Shown here: positions 1 to 8,394 of the stretch, piece by piece
How positions within the stretch are numbered: the stretch's first letter is position 1
Layout of the letters: the number at the start of each line of letters is the position of its first letter
DNA from: Salinirubellus salinus
GTDB lineage: Archaea > Halobacteriota > Halobacteria > Halobacteriales > Haloarculaceae
Length of the DNA stretch: 64,000 bases
Assembly (NCBI RefSeq): GCF_025231485.1
Contig: NZ_CP104003.1
Span: forward strand, 2,728,001 to 2,792,000
Reading direction: 5' to 3'
The notes under the pieces: generated by a model
What the model was told of the DNA's origin: nothing
Seen by the model: the letters and a program-made list of their open reading frames with translations, nothing else
Database searches by the model: none
Program-made: the position numbers and the translations under genes

Positions 1-183
1 CGACTCGCCACCCAGCACGGAGCGCGAGAGCGACTTCAACAGCCCGCCCTCGGCCTGTGTCTCGACGTCGATGTCGCCGGCGTAACTCACCATCGCACCC
101 GCCTCGGCCCGGACGGAGTCGCCCGGGGCGAGCGACAGGGAGAGCTGTGCGTAGGACGGCCTGTGGGATATCTCGTGTTCCAC
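1..183 (-). CDS. AIM24/TIGR00266-family protein, N-terminal part only
   Basis: The first 61 residues of a gene that runs off the left edge. The reading frame stays open from a GTG at 183 to base 1. The residues read HEISHRPSYAQLSLSL, then PGDSVRAEAGAMVSY and a glycine-rich GGLLKSLSRSVLGGES. This pattern of an 'xPSYaxl' beta strand, 'EaGaMvsm' and 'GGll..l.R.l.GGES' is typical of AIM24-family (formerly DUF124, TIGR00266) proteins, which form beta-prism trimers of unclear function. The GTG start is the only reasonable one because the nearby ATG is in another frame. Nothing can be said about the C-terminus. Confidence 0.7.
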   Translation of the reverse strand, partial: MEHEISHRPSYAQLSLSLAPGDSVRAEAGAMVSYAGDIDVETQAEGGLLKSLSRSVLGGES

Positions 184-255
184 AGGACGTGTCGCCCGAG
201 CAAACACATAGGCGTACCGGCGAAGGGCCCGCTACCGGGGCAGTACGGCTTCGTT

Positions 256-1865
256 TCACCCCGACAGCTGCAGCACGTCGGCGGGCGACACCAGCCGCTC
301 GTCGAGGTAGACGTTCACCTCGTAGCTGGAGTCGGCCTTCGAGAGGTCGAGACGGTCGACGGAGCCGGTGAGGAGGAACCGGTCGCCGTGGAAGTTCGCC
401 CCTCCGGGGTTCTCGGCGGGACCCGTCCCGCCGCTCGCGGTGAGTGTCCCGTCAGCGTTCCGCTCCGGCGTGTCGTCCGACCCTTCGGCCCGGAAGTCAC
501 CACCCACCGTGTCCGGGTCGAGCGTCCCGTCGACCGTGAGGACGTAGTCCGTCGGCCCGTTGGCCGCGATCATCAGGGTGTGGACGGTGCCGCCGCCACC
601 ACCGCTGGTGCTACACTGGGTGGTGCCGGTGTAGGCGGAGAGGTAGCCCTGTCCGACGCTGTTGTCGTCGAGGACGACGGGCGCAGCAGTGCCGACGTCG
701 ACGTGGATACCGAACTGGGTCCGGAGCGACCCGGAGGCCGCGTCGACGACGTAGACGGCGTTATCGTACGTCGTCTCGTCGGGGTCACCGACGACGAGCA
801 CGGCGTCGCCGACGACGAGCGGCGGGAGCGGACCGCTGTAGACGTTGGCGGTCCGGAACTCCCACAGCCGCGAGCCGTTGGCGGAGTCGAACGCGTTCAA
901 CACGCCGTCGCGGGTCTCCCTGTCCCCCGGTCCGACGGTGAACGTGAACACCGTTCCATCGGCGACGGCGGGCGCGTGCCCACCGGCCCCGCGGTCGACG
1001 CGCTCCAGACGCCACTCCCGTCGGCGGCATCCAGCGCACGGACACCACCGGACCGCCCGACGTAGACCGTCCCGTCGACGACGCTCGGTGCCGATATCGC
1101 CCCGACGCCCGAGGCCCACCGTTGGCTGCCTCCCCCGGTATCGAGCGCGTAGAGCCGGCCGCGGTCGGTCGTGTAGTAGACCGTGCCGCCGTCGACCGCC
1201 GGGGGCCCGATGAATGCGTCCGAGTCGCTGGGAACGTGGTTCCATCGGCCGGAACCGTCGGCCGTGGCGAGCACGTAGAGCGCCCCCTGACTGCCCACGT
1301 AGAGCGAGTCGCCGTCGAGCGTCGGGTACGCCGGGCCCCGGCCCGTGCCCGCTCGCCATCGCTCGCTCCCGTCGCTCGCGTTCAGCGTGTACACGAGGCC
1401 GTGGACGCTCGGCCGGCTGTCCGGCCACGGCTCACTGACGCCGCAGTAGACGGTCCCACCGCCGACGGCGGGATACGACACCGCGTTGAAATCGCTGTCG
1501 GCGTATCCGGTCTGCAAGCGCCAGCGTATCGTCCCTGTGGTCGGGGCGACACAGATGAGCGACGAGCGATGGTACCCACAGGCATAGAGGTTCCCGTCCG
1601 CGGCTGCCAACGTGGTCTGCGTCCCCTGTAGTTCTTCAGGCGCGATCTCCCACGCCTGCTGCAGGTTCGCCGTCGGTGGACACTCGTCGGGACTGTACCC
1701 CGTGTTCGCGGCGTCGCCCTGGTACTGCGGCTTGCCGCCGCCCTGTACGGCACCGCGGACACGCGAGCTCCCGACCCCCGCACCCCACGCGACTCCCCCG
1801 AGAGCGAGCGCGCCCAGCAGTCGTCTGCGTCGCAGTTCGACCGCGCCCCCGGTGTGCCACGACAT
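256..1865 (-). pseudogene. PQQ-like beta-propeller Tat-exported protein, broken by a single frameshift
   Basis: Two overlapping open frames join into one protein of about 535 residues. The N-terminus carries a Tat signal (ELRRRRLLGALALGG). Then come propeller repeats of the PQQ_2 type with recurring 'DG.lYvgs..G.lyALd..dGs.rW' units, for example GALYVLATADGSGRW and GRLYALDTGGGSQRW. The upstream frame loses the repeat pattern just after GVWSASTAG, while the downstream frame resumes with GHAPAVADGTVFTF and continues through further blades to the stop at 256. The switch is at the C4 run at 987-990 (G4 in the coding sense). One extra G would restore a continuous frame. It is either a real pseudogene or a homopolymer sequencing error. 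The start at 1865 (MSWHTGG) is the first Met before the signal. Probable role: extracytoplasmic propeller of unknown ligand. Confidence 0.8.
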
Positions 1866-2111
1866 GACACGACACGTTGACCGAGCGACAGGTAAACTAT
1901 TCTCGCGAGTTCGTGATGGCGTGGTTGTCAGCTACTCACGTCACGGGAGTGACCGTGGCGCCACGAACCCCGCGGGGCCTATGACGTTCGGTCCGTACCA
2001 GAACGCGGGAACGACCGTTCGAGCCTTGTCGTTCGGTGTTCCAGTTCCACCTGTAGCGCCGTCCCGGACGGACCGACCGACACCGCGGAACGATGCGACA
2101 CACATAGACTC

Positions 2112-3326
2112 ATGGACATCGCCGACATCGTCTCAGAGGAGTACGTAACGTTCGACCCGGAGACGCCCGTCTCGAAGCTCGTCGGGACCTTCGACGACCC
2201 GAGCGTGCGGGCGGTCGTCGTCCACGACGACGCGTTCCGGGGTATCGTCACCAGGAGACAGCTCGTCACCTCGCACCACCAGCCCGACGAGAAGGTCGGG
2301 TCGCTCGTCTGGCACGTCCCCCGACTCGGGCCCGACGAGGACGTCCGCAAGGTCGCCCAGCTGATGCTCGACAGCGACAGCCAGCTCCTCCCCGTCTTCG
2401 AGGGGGACGAGCTGGTGGGCGTCGTCACCGCCGACGGCATCCTCGAGGCGGTCCGCCCGTTCCTCGACGCGGCGACCGTCCGGGAGGCCGCCACGACCGA
2501 CCTCGTCACGCTCGACCCGGACTCCACGTTCGGCGAGGCGCTCCACACGTTCCGCGAGGGGCGCCTCACCCACCTCCCGGTGGTCGAGGCCGACGCCGCC
2601 GTGGGTGTCCTCAGCCTCTACGACGTCGTCGGCCTGACGGTCCGGGCGGCGAGTCAGAGCAAGGGCGGCGAGCCCGGCGGCCAGGACTCGTTCGGTGGGG
2701 CGGTCTCCTCGAGCGCCGGACGGACCCACGGCGGGTTCGGCGCCCGCGAGGGCGAACTCAAGCGCGTCCTCGACCTCCCGGTCCGTGATCTGATGACCTC
2801 GCCGGTCCACACCATCGAGCCGGCGGCGACGCTCGATACGGCGGTCGACGCGATGTTCGACATCGACGCCTCCTCGCTCGTCGTCACGGACGACGGCCAG
2901 CCGTACGGGGTGCTCACCAAGAGCGACGTGCTCGACGCGCTCACGTGGGAAGCGGGCGGCAACCGCGCCGTCCAGGTCTACGGGACCGACCTGCTCGACG
3001 ACGTCGGGTACGACGACGTCGTGGCGATGGTCGAGAAGTTCGACGACCGCGACGGCGGGATGAACGTCCTCGACGCGAAGATCCACCTCCACCGGCACGA
3101 CGAGAAGCTCCGCGGGACGCCGCTGCTCATGGCTCGCGTCCGCCTGCACACCGACCGTGGGCTCTACATCGCCTCCGGCGAGGGCTACGGCGCCAAGCAC
3201 GCGCTCGACGAGGCACGAGACGTGCTGGAACGGCAGATCCGCGACCGGAAGACGTACGGCGAGAGCAAGAAGCCCCCGAGCGAGGAGTTCTGGGAGAAGC
3301 GGTTCGGCTGGATGCTCGAGGAGTGA
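2112..3326 (+). CDS. CBS-domain protein with C-terminal HPF/RaiA-like domain
   Basis: 404 residues. Four CBS motifs can be followed: about residues 1-57 (MDIADIVSEEYVTFDPETPV start), 65-120 (ending ELVGVVTADGILEAV), 123-183 (AATTDLVTLDPDSTF) and 225-283 (PVRDLMTSPVHTIEPAATLD, ending YGVLTKSDVLDAL). CBS pairs usually bind adenine nucleotides. A Gly/Ser-rich linker of about 45 residues separates CBS3 and CBS4. The last 120 residues (AKIHLHRHDEKLRGTPLLMA, then GLYIASGEGYGAKHALDEAR) look like the beta-alpha-beta-beta-beta-alpha fold of hibernation-promoting factor/RaiA. That combination suggests a nucleotide-sensing ribosome-associated factor. The domain reading is by eye. The gene has its own upstream region and no operon partner. 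Confidence 0.85.
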   Translation: MDIADIVSEEYVTFDPETPVSKLVGTFDDPSVRAVVVHDDAFRGIVTRRQLVTSHHQPDEKVGSLVWHVPRLGPDEDVRKVAQLMLDSDSQLLPVFEGDELVGVVTADGILEAVRPFLDAATVREAATTDLVTLDPDSTFGEALHTFREGRLTHLPVVEADAAVGVLSLYDVVGLTVRAASQSKGGEPGGQDSFGGAVSSSAGRTHGGFGAREGELKRVLDLPVRDLMTSPVHTIEPAATLDTAVDAMFDIDASSLVVTDDGQPYGVLTKSDVLDALTWEAGGNRAVQVYGTDLLDDVGYDDVVAMVEKFDDRDGGMNVLDAKIHLHRHDEKLRGTPLLMARVRLHTDRGLYIASGEGYGAKHALDEARDVLERQIRDRKTYGESKKPPSEEFWEKRFGWMLEE

Positions 3327-3455
3327 GCCGGGGACCCGTACGGTGAGCTCGTCCCCGACGAACGCGTGACCGGGGGCGGGTTCCCAGCGGCTTGGACGGA
3401 GGATCGGGAGCTATGTGAACGTGTGTCTAACGAGTACGAGGAGCAGGTGAGCGCG

Positions 3456-3659
3456 ATGGGAGCCACCCCGCCAGTACCCAACGACCGGGAGCCGCCACGG
3501 CCGGCAGACGAGGAGCCGTTCGTGGCCGTCGTCACGAGACGGCCCGACGGCGAGGAGACGTGTTCTATCTCGCCGCCGCCGACCAGCGAGCGGCGGCTGG
3601 AGACGGAGTGGGTCGCCGCCAGCGGGGACTCGTTCGTCTCGCTCGCGGAGATGCGCTGA
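3456..3659 (+). CDS. DUF7511-like small haloarchaeal protein
   Basis: 67 residues from the ATG at 3456, which has a GAGGAG-like element about 14 nt upstream. An in-frame GTG at 3366 would add 30 residues, but that stretch uses codons rare here (CTA, TCT) and is not needed for the domain. The conserved part is FVAVVTRRPDGEETCSI followed by TEWVAASGDSFVSLAEMR, which matches the usual ending of the small haloarchaeal DUF7511 family ('..tewi.a..gsfVsLeeMR'). Function unknown. It lies 130 bp after the CBS gene on the same strand and faces queC. Confidence 0.65.
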   Translation: MGATPPVPNDREPPRPADEEPFVAVVTRRPDGEETCSISPPPTSERRLETEWVAASGDSFVSLAEMR

Positions 3660-3731
3660 CGGGGGCGTGAGCGCGGAGCGAGACGCCGGTCGCGTCGTTG
3701 GCCGTCCGTGTCCCGTTCGCCGTCCGTCTCC

Positions 3732-4436
3732 CTACCCGTCGGCGCCACTCGACCGGTAGTCCGGCCGCTCGGCGTAGTCGATGGGGTCCTCGACGTCCGC
3801 ATTCTGGAACGCCTGCAGTCGGAACGCACAGGAGTCACACGTCCCGCACGCGGGGGCCTCCGCCCGGTAACACGACCACGTGAGTTCGTACGGGACCCCG
3901 AGGTCCAGCCCCCGCTCGGCGATGTCGGTCTTCGACCACTCGACGAACGGGGCCTCGAGCGTGATGTCCGTCTCCGGTTTCGTCCCCACGTCCACGACTT
4001 GCTGGAAGGCGTCGAAGAACGCCGGTCGGCAGTCGGGGTAGCCCGCGAAGTCCTCGGAGTGCGCCCCGATGAAGATGGCCGAAGCCTCCTGCGCTTCAGC
4101 GTAGGACGTGGCCATCGACAGGAGGTTCGCGTTCCGGAACGGGACGTACGACGTGGGTATCTCGTCGCTCTCCACGTCGGCGTCCGCGACCTCGATGTCC
4201 TCGTCGGTGAGCGACGACGCGCCGATCTGTGCGAGGTGGCCCGTCTCGACGTGGAGGAACTCCGACGCGTCGACCTCCTCGGCGAGCGCCTCGGCACACT
4301 CGCGTTCCTTGGCCTCGGTTCGCTGGCCGTACGAGGTGTGCAGGAAGAGGGGTTCGTACCCGCGGTCCATCGCCTCGTAGACGGCCGTCGCGCTGTCCAT
4401 CCCGCCACTGACTAGAATTACTGCCTTCTCGCTCAT
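3732..4436 (-). CDS. queC: 7-cyano-7-deazaguanine (preQ0) synthase QueC
   Basis: 234 residues. QueC converts 7-carboxy-7-deazaguanine to preQ0 with ATP and ammonia; in archaea preQ0 feeds archaeosine in tRNA. The N-terminus has the PP-loop ATP-pyrophosphatase motif SGGMDS at residues 10-15. A YVPFRNANLL motif follows, and a zinc cluster of four Cys sits near residues 190-205 (SCYRAEAPACGTCDSC). Length is normal for the family. It is the last gene of queD-queE-queC: its ATG at 4436 lies 3 bp after the queE stop. Confidence 0.96.
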   Translation of the reverse strand: MSEKAVILVSGGMDSATAVYEAMDRGYEPLFLHTSYGQRTEAKERECAEALAEEVDASEFLHVETGHLAQIGASSLTDEDIEVADADVESDEIPTSYVPFRNANLLSMATSYAEAQEASAIFIGAHSEDFAGYPDCRPAFFDAFQQVVDVGTKPETDITLEAPFVEWSKTDIAERGLDLGVPYELTWSCYRAEAPACGTCDSCAFRLQAFQNADVEDPIDYAERPDYRSSGADG

Positions 4437-4439
4437 GGG

Positions 4440-5225
4440 TCAGGTCCCCGGGGCGTCGTTCCAGAGGTCGACGTGCAACCGGGGGGTGTACCGGTAGCCG
4501 TGTTCGAGTGCCAGTTCCGCCGTCAGGTCACACGTCTCGGCGAGCGCCTCGCGGGTCGCCCCCTCGGGCATCAGGAGGACGTCCGAGTCACGGATCGTGG
4601 CGCTCGTGACGCCCCGGAGCTCCGCGAGGAGCGCCTCGACCTCGGCGAGGTCCTCGCGCCCGGTGACGACGAACTTCAGCTGGAACGCGTAGGACTCCAC
4701 GAGCGCCGCGAGCGTATCGTACTGGAGCCGGTCGGCCTCGTGTCTCTCGGCCCAGCTACCCACAGCCGCGTCCCCACCGGCCGGCGGGCGTGCCTCGGTC
4801 GGCGTCGAGGAGGCGAGTTTCGGCGAGATGGAGGCGAGGTCGACGTGCGTGTCCCGGTAGATGGTCCCGTTCGTCTCGACGGTGGTGTGGTAGCCACGCC
4901 CGGAGAGTGCCGCGAGGAGTTCCACGACCGGGTCGTGCAGCATCGGTTCGCCGCCCGTGACGACCACGTGCTCGCCACCGTGCTCGTCCACCCGTTCGAC
5001 CAGCGAGTCGACCGACTCCCAGCCGTGCGTGGGCTCCCACGAGGTGTGATACGAGTCGCAGAACCAGCACCGGAGATTACAGCCCGAGGTACGGACGAAC
5101 GTACTCGGGACGCCCGCGAGCTTCCCCTCGCCCTGCAGGGAGTGGAACACCTCGTTGACGGGGAGGGCGTCCACTGGGGCGTCGGTGTCGGTGTCGCTCG
5201 GCTCGACCTCGGCGTTGACGGGCAT
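4440..5225 (-). CDS. queE: 7-carboxy-7-deazaguanine synthase QueE (radical SAM)
   Basis: 261 residues. QueE makes 7-carboxy-7-deazaguanine from 6-carboxytetrahydropterin by radical SAM chemistry. The pattern EVFHSLQGEGKLAGVPSTFV is followed by the iron-sulfur motif CNLRCWFC (Cys49, Cys53, Cys56), the Cx3Cx2C spacing of radical SAM enzymes, and then VVTGGEPMLH. A 20-residue acidic N-terminal extension precedes the domain. It sits between queD (4 bp upstream) and queC (3 bp downstream), so the three are almost certainly co-transcribed. Confidence 0.95.
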   Translation of the reverse strand: MPVNAEVEPSDTDTDAPVDALPVNEVFHSLQGEGKLAGVPSTFVRTSGCNLRCWFCDSYHTSWEPTHGWESVDSLVERVDEHGGEHVVVTGGEPMLHDPVVELLAALSGRGYHTTVETNGTIYRDTHVDLASISPKLASSTPTEARPPAGGDAAVGSWAERHEADRLQYDTLAALVESYAFQLKFVVTGREDLAEVEALLAELRGVTSATIRDSDVLLMPEGATREALAETCDLTAELALEHGYRYTPRLHVDLWNDAPGT

Positions 5226-5229
5226 CGGC

Positions 5230-5691
5230 TCAGTACCCGGCGCAGAGTTCGCCCGTCTCGGCCACCTCGACCGAGACGTCGGTCACGTTCTCGCCGAATG
5301 TGTCGAGCATCCGCTCTTCGAGGACGACGGCCATCACCTCCGCCGTCGGCGGGTGCTCGAGGACGACGAGGGCGTCGGCGTCGCCGGACTGCTCGAACGC
5401 CTCCACGAGCGGGTCACCCGCCTCGACGAGGAAGCGGTGGTCCCACTCGTCGATGACACCGGTCACGTCGCCCTTGTCGACGACCCACCCCTCCTCGGTC
5501 AGGTGGCCGGTCACGGTCACGGAGACCTCGTAGTTGTGTCCGTGCGGACGCGAGCACTTCCCATCGTGGTGGAGGATACGATGCCCGGAGCTGATTCGGA
5601 TGGGTCGGTCCCGGCCGACGTGGAGGGTGCGCTCGCCGGCCGCCGCGAGCGTCTCGGAGGCGTCGTGCTCGCCCAATATTCTCTTACTCAT
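5230..5691 (-). CDS. queD: 6-carboxytetrahydropterin synthase QueD
   Basis: 153 residues from the ATG at 5691 (MSKRILGEHD). QueD converts dihydroneopterin triphosphate to 6-carboxy-5,6,7,8-tetrahydropterin, the first dedicated step of the 7-deazaguanine route. The family's zinc histidines are visible as GHRIL (His37) and RPHGHNY (His50, His52), with the candidate catalytic Cys46 (GKCSRPH). Later motifs are DKGDVTGVIDEWDHRFL and HPPTAEVMA. The open frame extends far upstream but that part is Arg/Ser/Pro-rich and unlike the family. A TATA-like CCTATGTG on the minus strand near 5718 would put the transcript start close to 5691. First gene of the operon with queE and queC. Confidence 0.94.
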   Translation of the reverse strand: MSKRILGEHDASETLAAAGERTLHVGRDRPIRISSGHRILHHDGKCSRPHGHNYEVSVTVTGHLTEEGWVVDKGDVTGVIDEWDHRFLVEAGDPLVEAFEQSGDADALVVLEHPPTAEVMAVVLEERMLDTFGENVTDVSVEVAETGELCAGY

Positions 5692-5702
5692 ACTCAGAGA
5701 AT
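5678..5702. promoter_or_regulatory. Inverted repeat across the queD start codon
   Basis: ATTCTCT at 5678-5684 and AGAGAAT at 5696-5702 are perfect 7-nt arms with an 11-nt spacer that contains the queD ATG (5689-5691). In mRNA it would hide the start codon if a leader exists; in DNA it would be an operator just downstream of the promoter. Only the sequence supports this; no family of regulator is implied. Confidence 0.35.
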
Positions 5703-5945
5703 ACTGTGAGAACACATAGGCCCCTCGGTTCCACGCAGCGGGGCGTCCGCGGCGGTGGAAGTGGTTCGGCCGTCTAGTGCGTCTTGAGTGCCGAGGTGGC
5801 GCTGCTCGCGCCGACGACGGCGAGCACCGCCACCGGTGCCGGACGAACAACCGTCGTCGGCCGCTAGACCGCGTCTATCGGGTCGCTGTGGAGCGTTCGT
5901 CAACTGCACCAGAGTAGTCATTCGAGTAGTGGTCGAACGTAAACC

Positions 5946-6548
5946 ATGGACCCAGTCGATGAGTTCGAACGGCGGTCGGTCGACCGACGGACAGTCCTCG
6001 CAGGTACCGCAGCGGTCGGGCTGACAGCCCTCGCAGGGTGTCTGGGCGGCGAGGACGGGTCGGGGGAGTCGGCCACGGACCCGGTCGCGGTCGACGCCGA
6101 CCGCGAGTGTGACAACTGCTCGATGCTCATCGGGGACTACCCCGGCCCGACCGGCCAGTCGTTCTACGAGGACGCCGGGGCCCTCCTCGACGGAGAGGAC
6201 CGGCCGGCCCAGTTCTGCAGTTCGCGCTGTACCTACGCGTTCACCTTCGAGCACGAGTCCGAACAGGAGCCGACGGCCAGCTACCTGACCGACTACTCGG
6301 TGGTCGACTACGAGGTGGAGACGGCGGGCGACGAACCGACCATCGAGAAGTTCCGCAGCGCCGAGTCGTTCGCCCCGGTCGAGGACCTCACGCTCGTCGT
6401 CGGCAGCGAGGTCCGGGGCGCGATGGGGAAGTCGATGATCGGCTTCTCCGACGCCGACGACGCGGCGTCGTTCCAGGACGAGTGGGGCGGCGACCGCTAC
6501 GAACACGAGGAGGTCAATCGCGAGCTGGTCCAGTCGCTGATGGGGTAG
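5946..6548 (+). CDS. nosL: NosL-type copper lipoprotein (nitrous oxide reductase accessory)
   Basis: 200 residues. NosL is an outer-facing copper-binding lipoprotein that helps supply copper to nitrous oxide reductase (NosZ). It has a Tat lipoprotein signal (DRRTVLAG, lipobox LAGC with Cys32), then the NosL copper motif CDNCSM at residues 55-60. After that come AQFCSSRC and the second-half NosL pattern VVGSEVRGAMGKSMIGF with DADDAASF. It converges on nosY, whose stop lies 45 bp away, so it is transcribed separately from nosDFY although it belongs to the same function. Confidence 0.9.
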   Translation: MDPVDEFERRSVDRRTVLAGTAAVGLTALAGCLGGEDGSGESATDPVAVDADRECDNCSMLIGDYPGPTGQSFYEDAGALLDGEDRPAQFCSSRCTYAFTFEHESEQEPTASYLTDYSVVDYEVETAGDEPTIEKFRSAESFAPVEDLTLVVGSEVRGAMGKSMIGFSDADDAASFQDEWGGDRYEHEEVNRELVQSLMG

Positions 6549-6592
6549 ACGGGACCGGAGGACACGTTCTCGGCGCCCGAAGACGCACCCGC

Positions 6593-7450
6593 TCAGCGGC
6601 GGGTCGCCCACACGGTGACACCGAGCGAGGCGAGCGTCCAGCCGGCGAGCGCGAGCAGACTCGCCAGCGGGGAGGCGGTTCGCGGTCCGGCGCCTCCGGC
6701 GGTGGTGACGACCGTCTCGAAGACGAGCCCTCGAAACGCGCTGAGCGGGCTGAACGCGACGGCGTAGACGAGTGACGTGTCGGGGAGGACCCAGGTGGTG
6801 ACCCCGAACCTGACCGCGAGGTCGAGCCCGACGAGGAGGGTGACGAGGGGCACGATGGCCAGGGCGACGGCGCTCCGGGTGGCACTCGCCAGGGCCGAGA
6901 CGGCGAGGGCGACCGCGAGGACGGTCACGGCGAACGCGAGCGCGAGCACGGCGAACCGGGCGAACAGGACCGGGGAGTCGGTCCCGGCGTGGGTCGCGTA
7001 GAGGCCGAGCGGTGCCTCGCGCAGGAGGGCGACCGAGGCGCCCACGAGCACGAGCGGGACGCCGACGGCGCCCAGGAGGCCGAGGGCGCGCCCGACGTAG
7101 ACCCCGAGCACCTGTTCGCGTGGGGAGACCGGGTAGCTCGCGAGCACGTCGAGTTCACCCCGCTCCGCGTCGGCGACGATCGCCCGGTAGCCGAAGGCGA
7201 CGGCGACGACGGGGACGAGTAGCTCCAGCGGCGTGAGCAGGCTGACGACCGTCGGGACGTAGCCGCCGCTCGCGCTGCCGAGCACCGAGATCGTCAGCGA
7301 CACCGCCGCCAGCACGGCCGCGAGTACCGTGTACGCCCTCGTCCGAGCGATTGTCCGGAGTTCGCGCCTGACGAGTCGGTCGACCCGTCCGAGCGGACCG
7401 GGGGCGACCGGCCGGTCGACCGGATCGCGCGTGTGGTCCGGGTCGGTCAC
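6593..7450 (-). CDS. nosY: ABC transporter permease of the NosY type
   Basis: 285 residues with six strongly hydrophobic segments. The N-terminal cytoplasmic part ends RELRTIARTRAYTVLA, and the typical ABC-2 loop reads RAIVADAERGELDVLASYPVSPRE, as in NosY and related ABC-2 permeases. NosY pairs with NosF and is needed for copper-site assembly of NosZ together with NosD. The GTG start at 7450 overlaps the nosF stop by 4 bp, showing tight coupling. The assignment as NosY rests on the gene neighbourhood; by sequence alone it is an ABC-2 permease. Confidence 0.88.
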   Translation of the reverse strand: MTDPDHTRDPVDRPVAPGPLGRVDRLVRRELRTIARTRAYTVLAAVLAAVSLTISVLGSASGGYVPTVVSLLTPLELLVPVVAVAFGYRAIVADAERGELDVLASYPVSPREQVLGVYVGRALGLLGAVGVPLVLVGASVALLREAPLGLYATHAGTDSPVLFARFAVLALAFAVTVLAVALAVSALASATRSAVALAIVPLVTLLVGLDLAVRFGVTTWVLPDTSLVYAVAFSPLSAFRGLVFETVVTTAGGAGPRTASPLASLLALAGWTLASLGVTVWATRR

Positions 7451-8337
7451 GCGGACTCACCTTGGACCCGGACGCGGTCGAGGGCACCGACGACCGACGC
7501 CTCGTAGGCCGCCTGCAGCGTGTCGACGTCGAGCCGCGCTGTGATGGACGCCGGCCGTCCCCGTTCGGCGACGACGCCGTCGTCGAGCAGCAGCACCTCG
7601 TCGGCCGTCCGCTCGACGAGGGCCAGGTCGTGGGAGGTCAGCACCACGGCCGTGCCGGTGTCGGCGACCGCCCTGGCGACCTCGAAGACGCGAGGGCTCA
7701 TCCCCGGGTCGAGGCCCGAGGCGGGCTCGTCGAGGACGACGACCGGCGGGGAGCCGATGGTGGCCTGCGCGATGCCGACCAGTCGCGTCATCCCGCCGGA
7801 GAGGGCGTCGACGCGGCGGTCGGCCGCATCCCCCAGTCCGACCCGGTCGAGGTGTTCCATGGCGTCTGCACGGTCCTCGCCCACCAGCGAGGCGTAGAAC
7901 GCGAGCGTCTCGAGGACCGTGAAGCCGGGCCTGAACGAGGGGCGCTGGGGGAGGTACCCGATGGGTCGCGGGACGTCCGGGCCGCGGTACTCGACCGTGC
8001 CCGCGGTCGGCTCGTGTATCCCGGCGAGCGCCCGGAGCAACGTCGTCTTTCCCGTCCCGTTCGGCCCGATGAGGGCGGTCACGTCCCCGGCGGTGGCGGT
8101 GACCGAGACGTCCTCCAAGATCTGCAGGTCGCCGTAGGCGAACGCGAGCGACCTGGCTTCGAGCCGGACGTCGGGGTCGCCGGCTCCGAGTTCGTTCGTG
8201 GTGGCCGCGTCGGCCGGCCGCCCGCCCGGGGGGTCGGCACCGCGCTGGCCGGTCACCACCCCGCCGTCCGGCCGCCGAAGGGCGATGTCGGTGTCGTCGG
8301 TGCTTCGATTCCTCCGCGTAGGGTCGTCGTCTGTCAT
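7447..8337 (-). CDS. nosF: ABC transporter ATPase of the NosF type
   Basis: 296 residues. Walker A GPNGTGKTT, signature LSGGMTRLVGIA, Walker B VVVLDEPASGLDP and the switch His in VVLTSHDLALVERT are all present, so it should be an active ATPase. About 55 Asp/Gly-rich residues precede the domain, longer than usual. It is the ATPase of the NosFY complex thought to energise copper-site maturation of nitrous oxide reductase in concert with NosD. It follows nosD by 57 bp and overlaps nosY. Confidence 0.9.
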   Translation of the reverse strand: MTDDDPTRRNRSTDDTDIALRRPDGGVVTGQRGADPPGGRPADAATTNELGAGDPDVRLEARSLAFAYGDLQILEDVSVTATAGDVTALIGPNGTGKTTLLRALAGIHEPTAGTVEYRGPDVPRPIGYLPQRPSFRPGFTVLETLAFYASLVGEDRADAMEHLDRVGLGDAADRRVDALSGGMTRLVGIAQATIGSPPVVVLDEPASGLDPGMSPRVFEVARAVADTGTAVVLTSHDLALVERTADEVLLLDDGVVAERGRPASITARLDVDTLQAAYEASVVGALDRVRVQGESA

Positions 8338-8394
8338 GGCTGTCTGCTCACGTGCTGTCGTGTCACTCCGGTCGTCCGCGTGGGTCGTCGGTCG

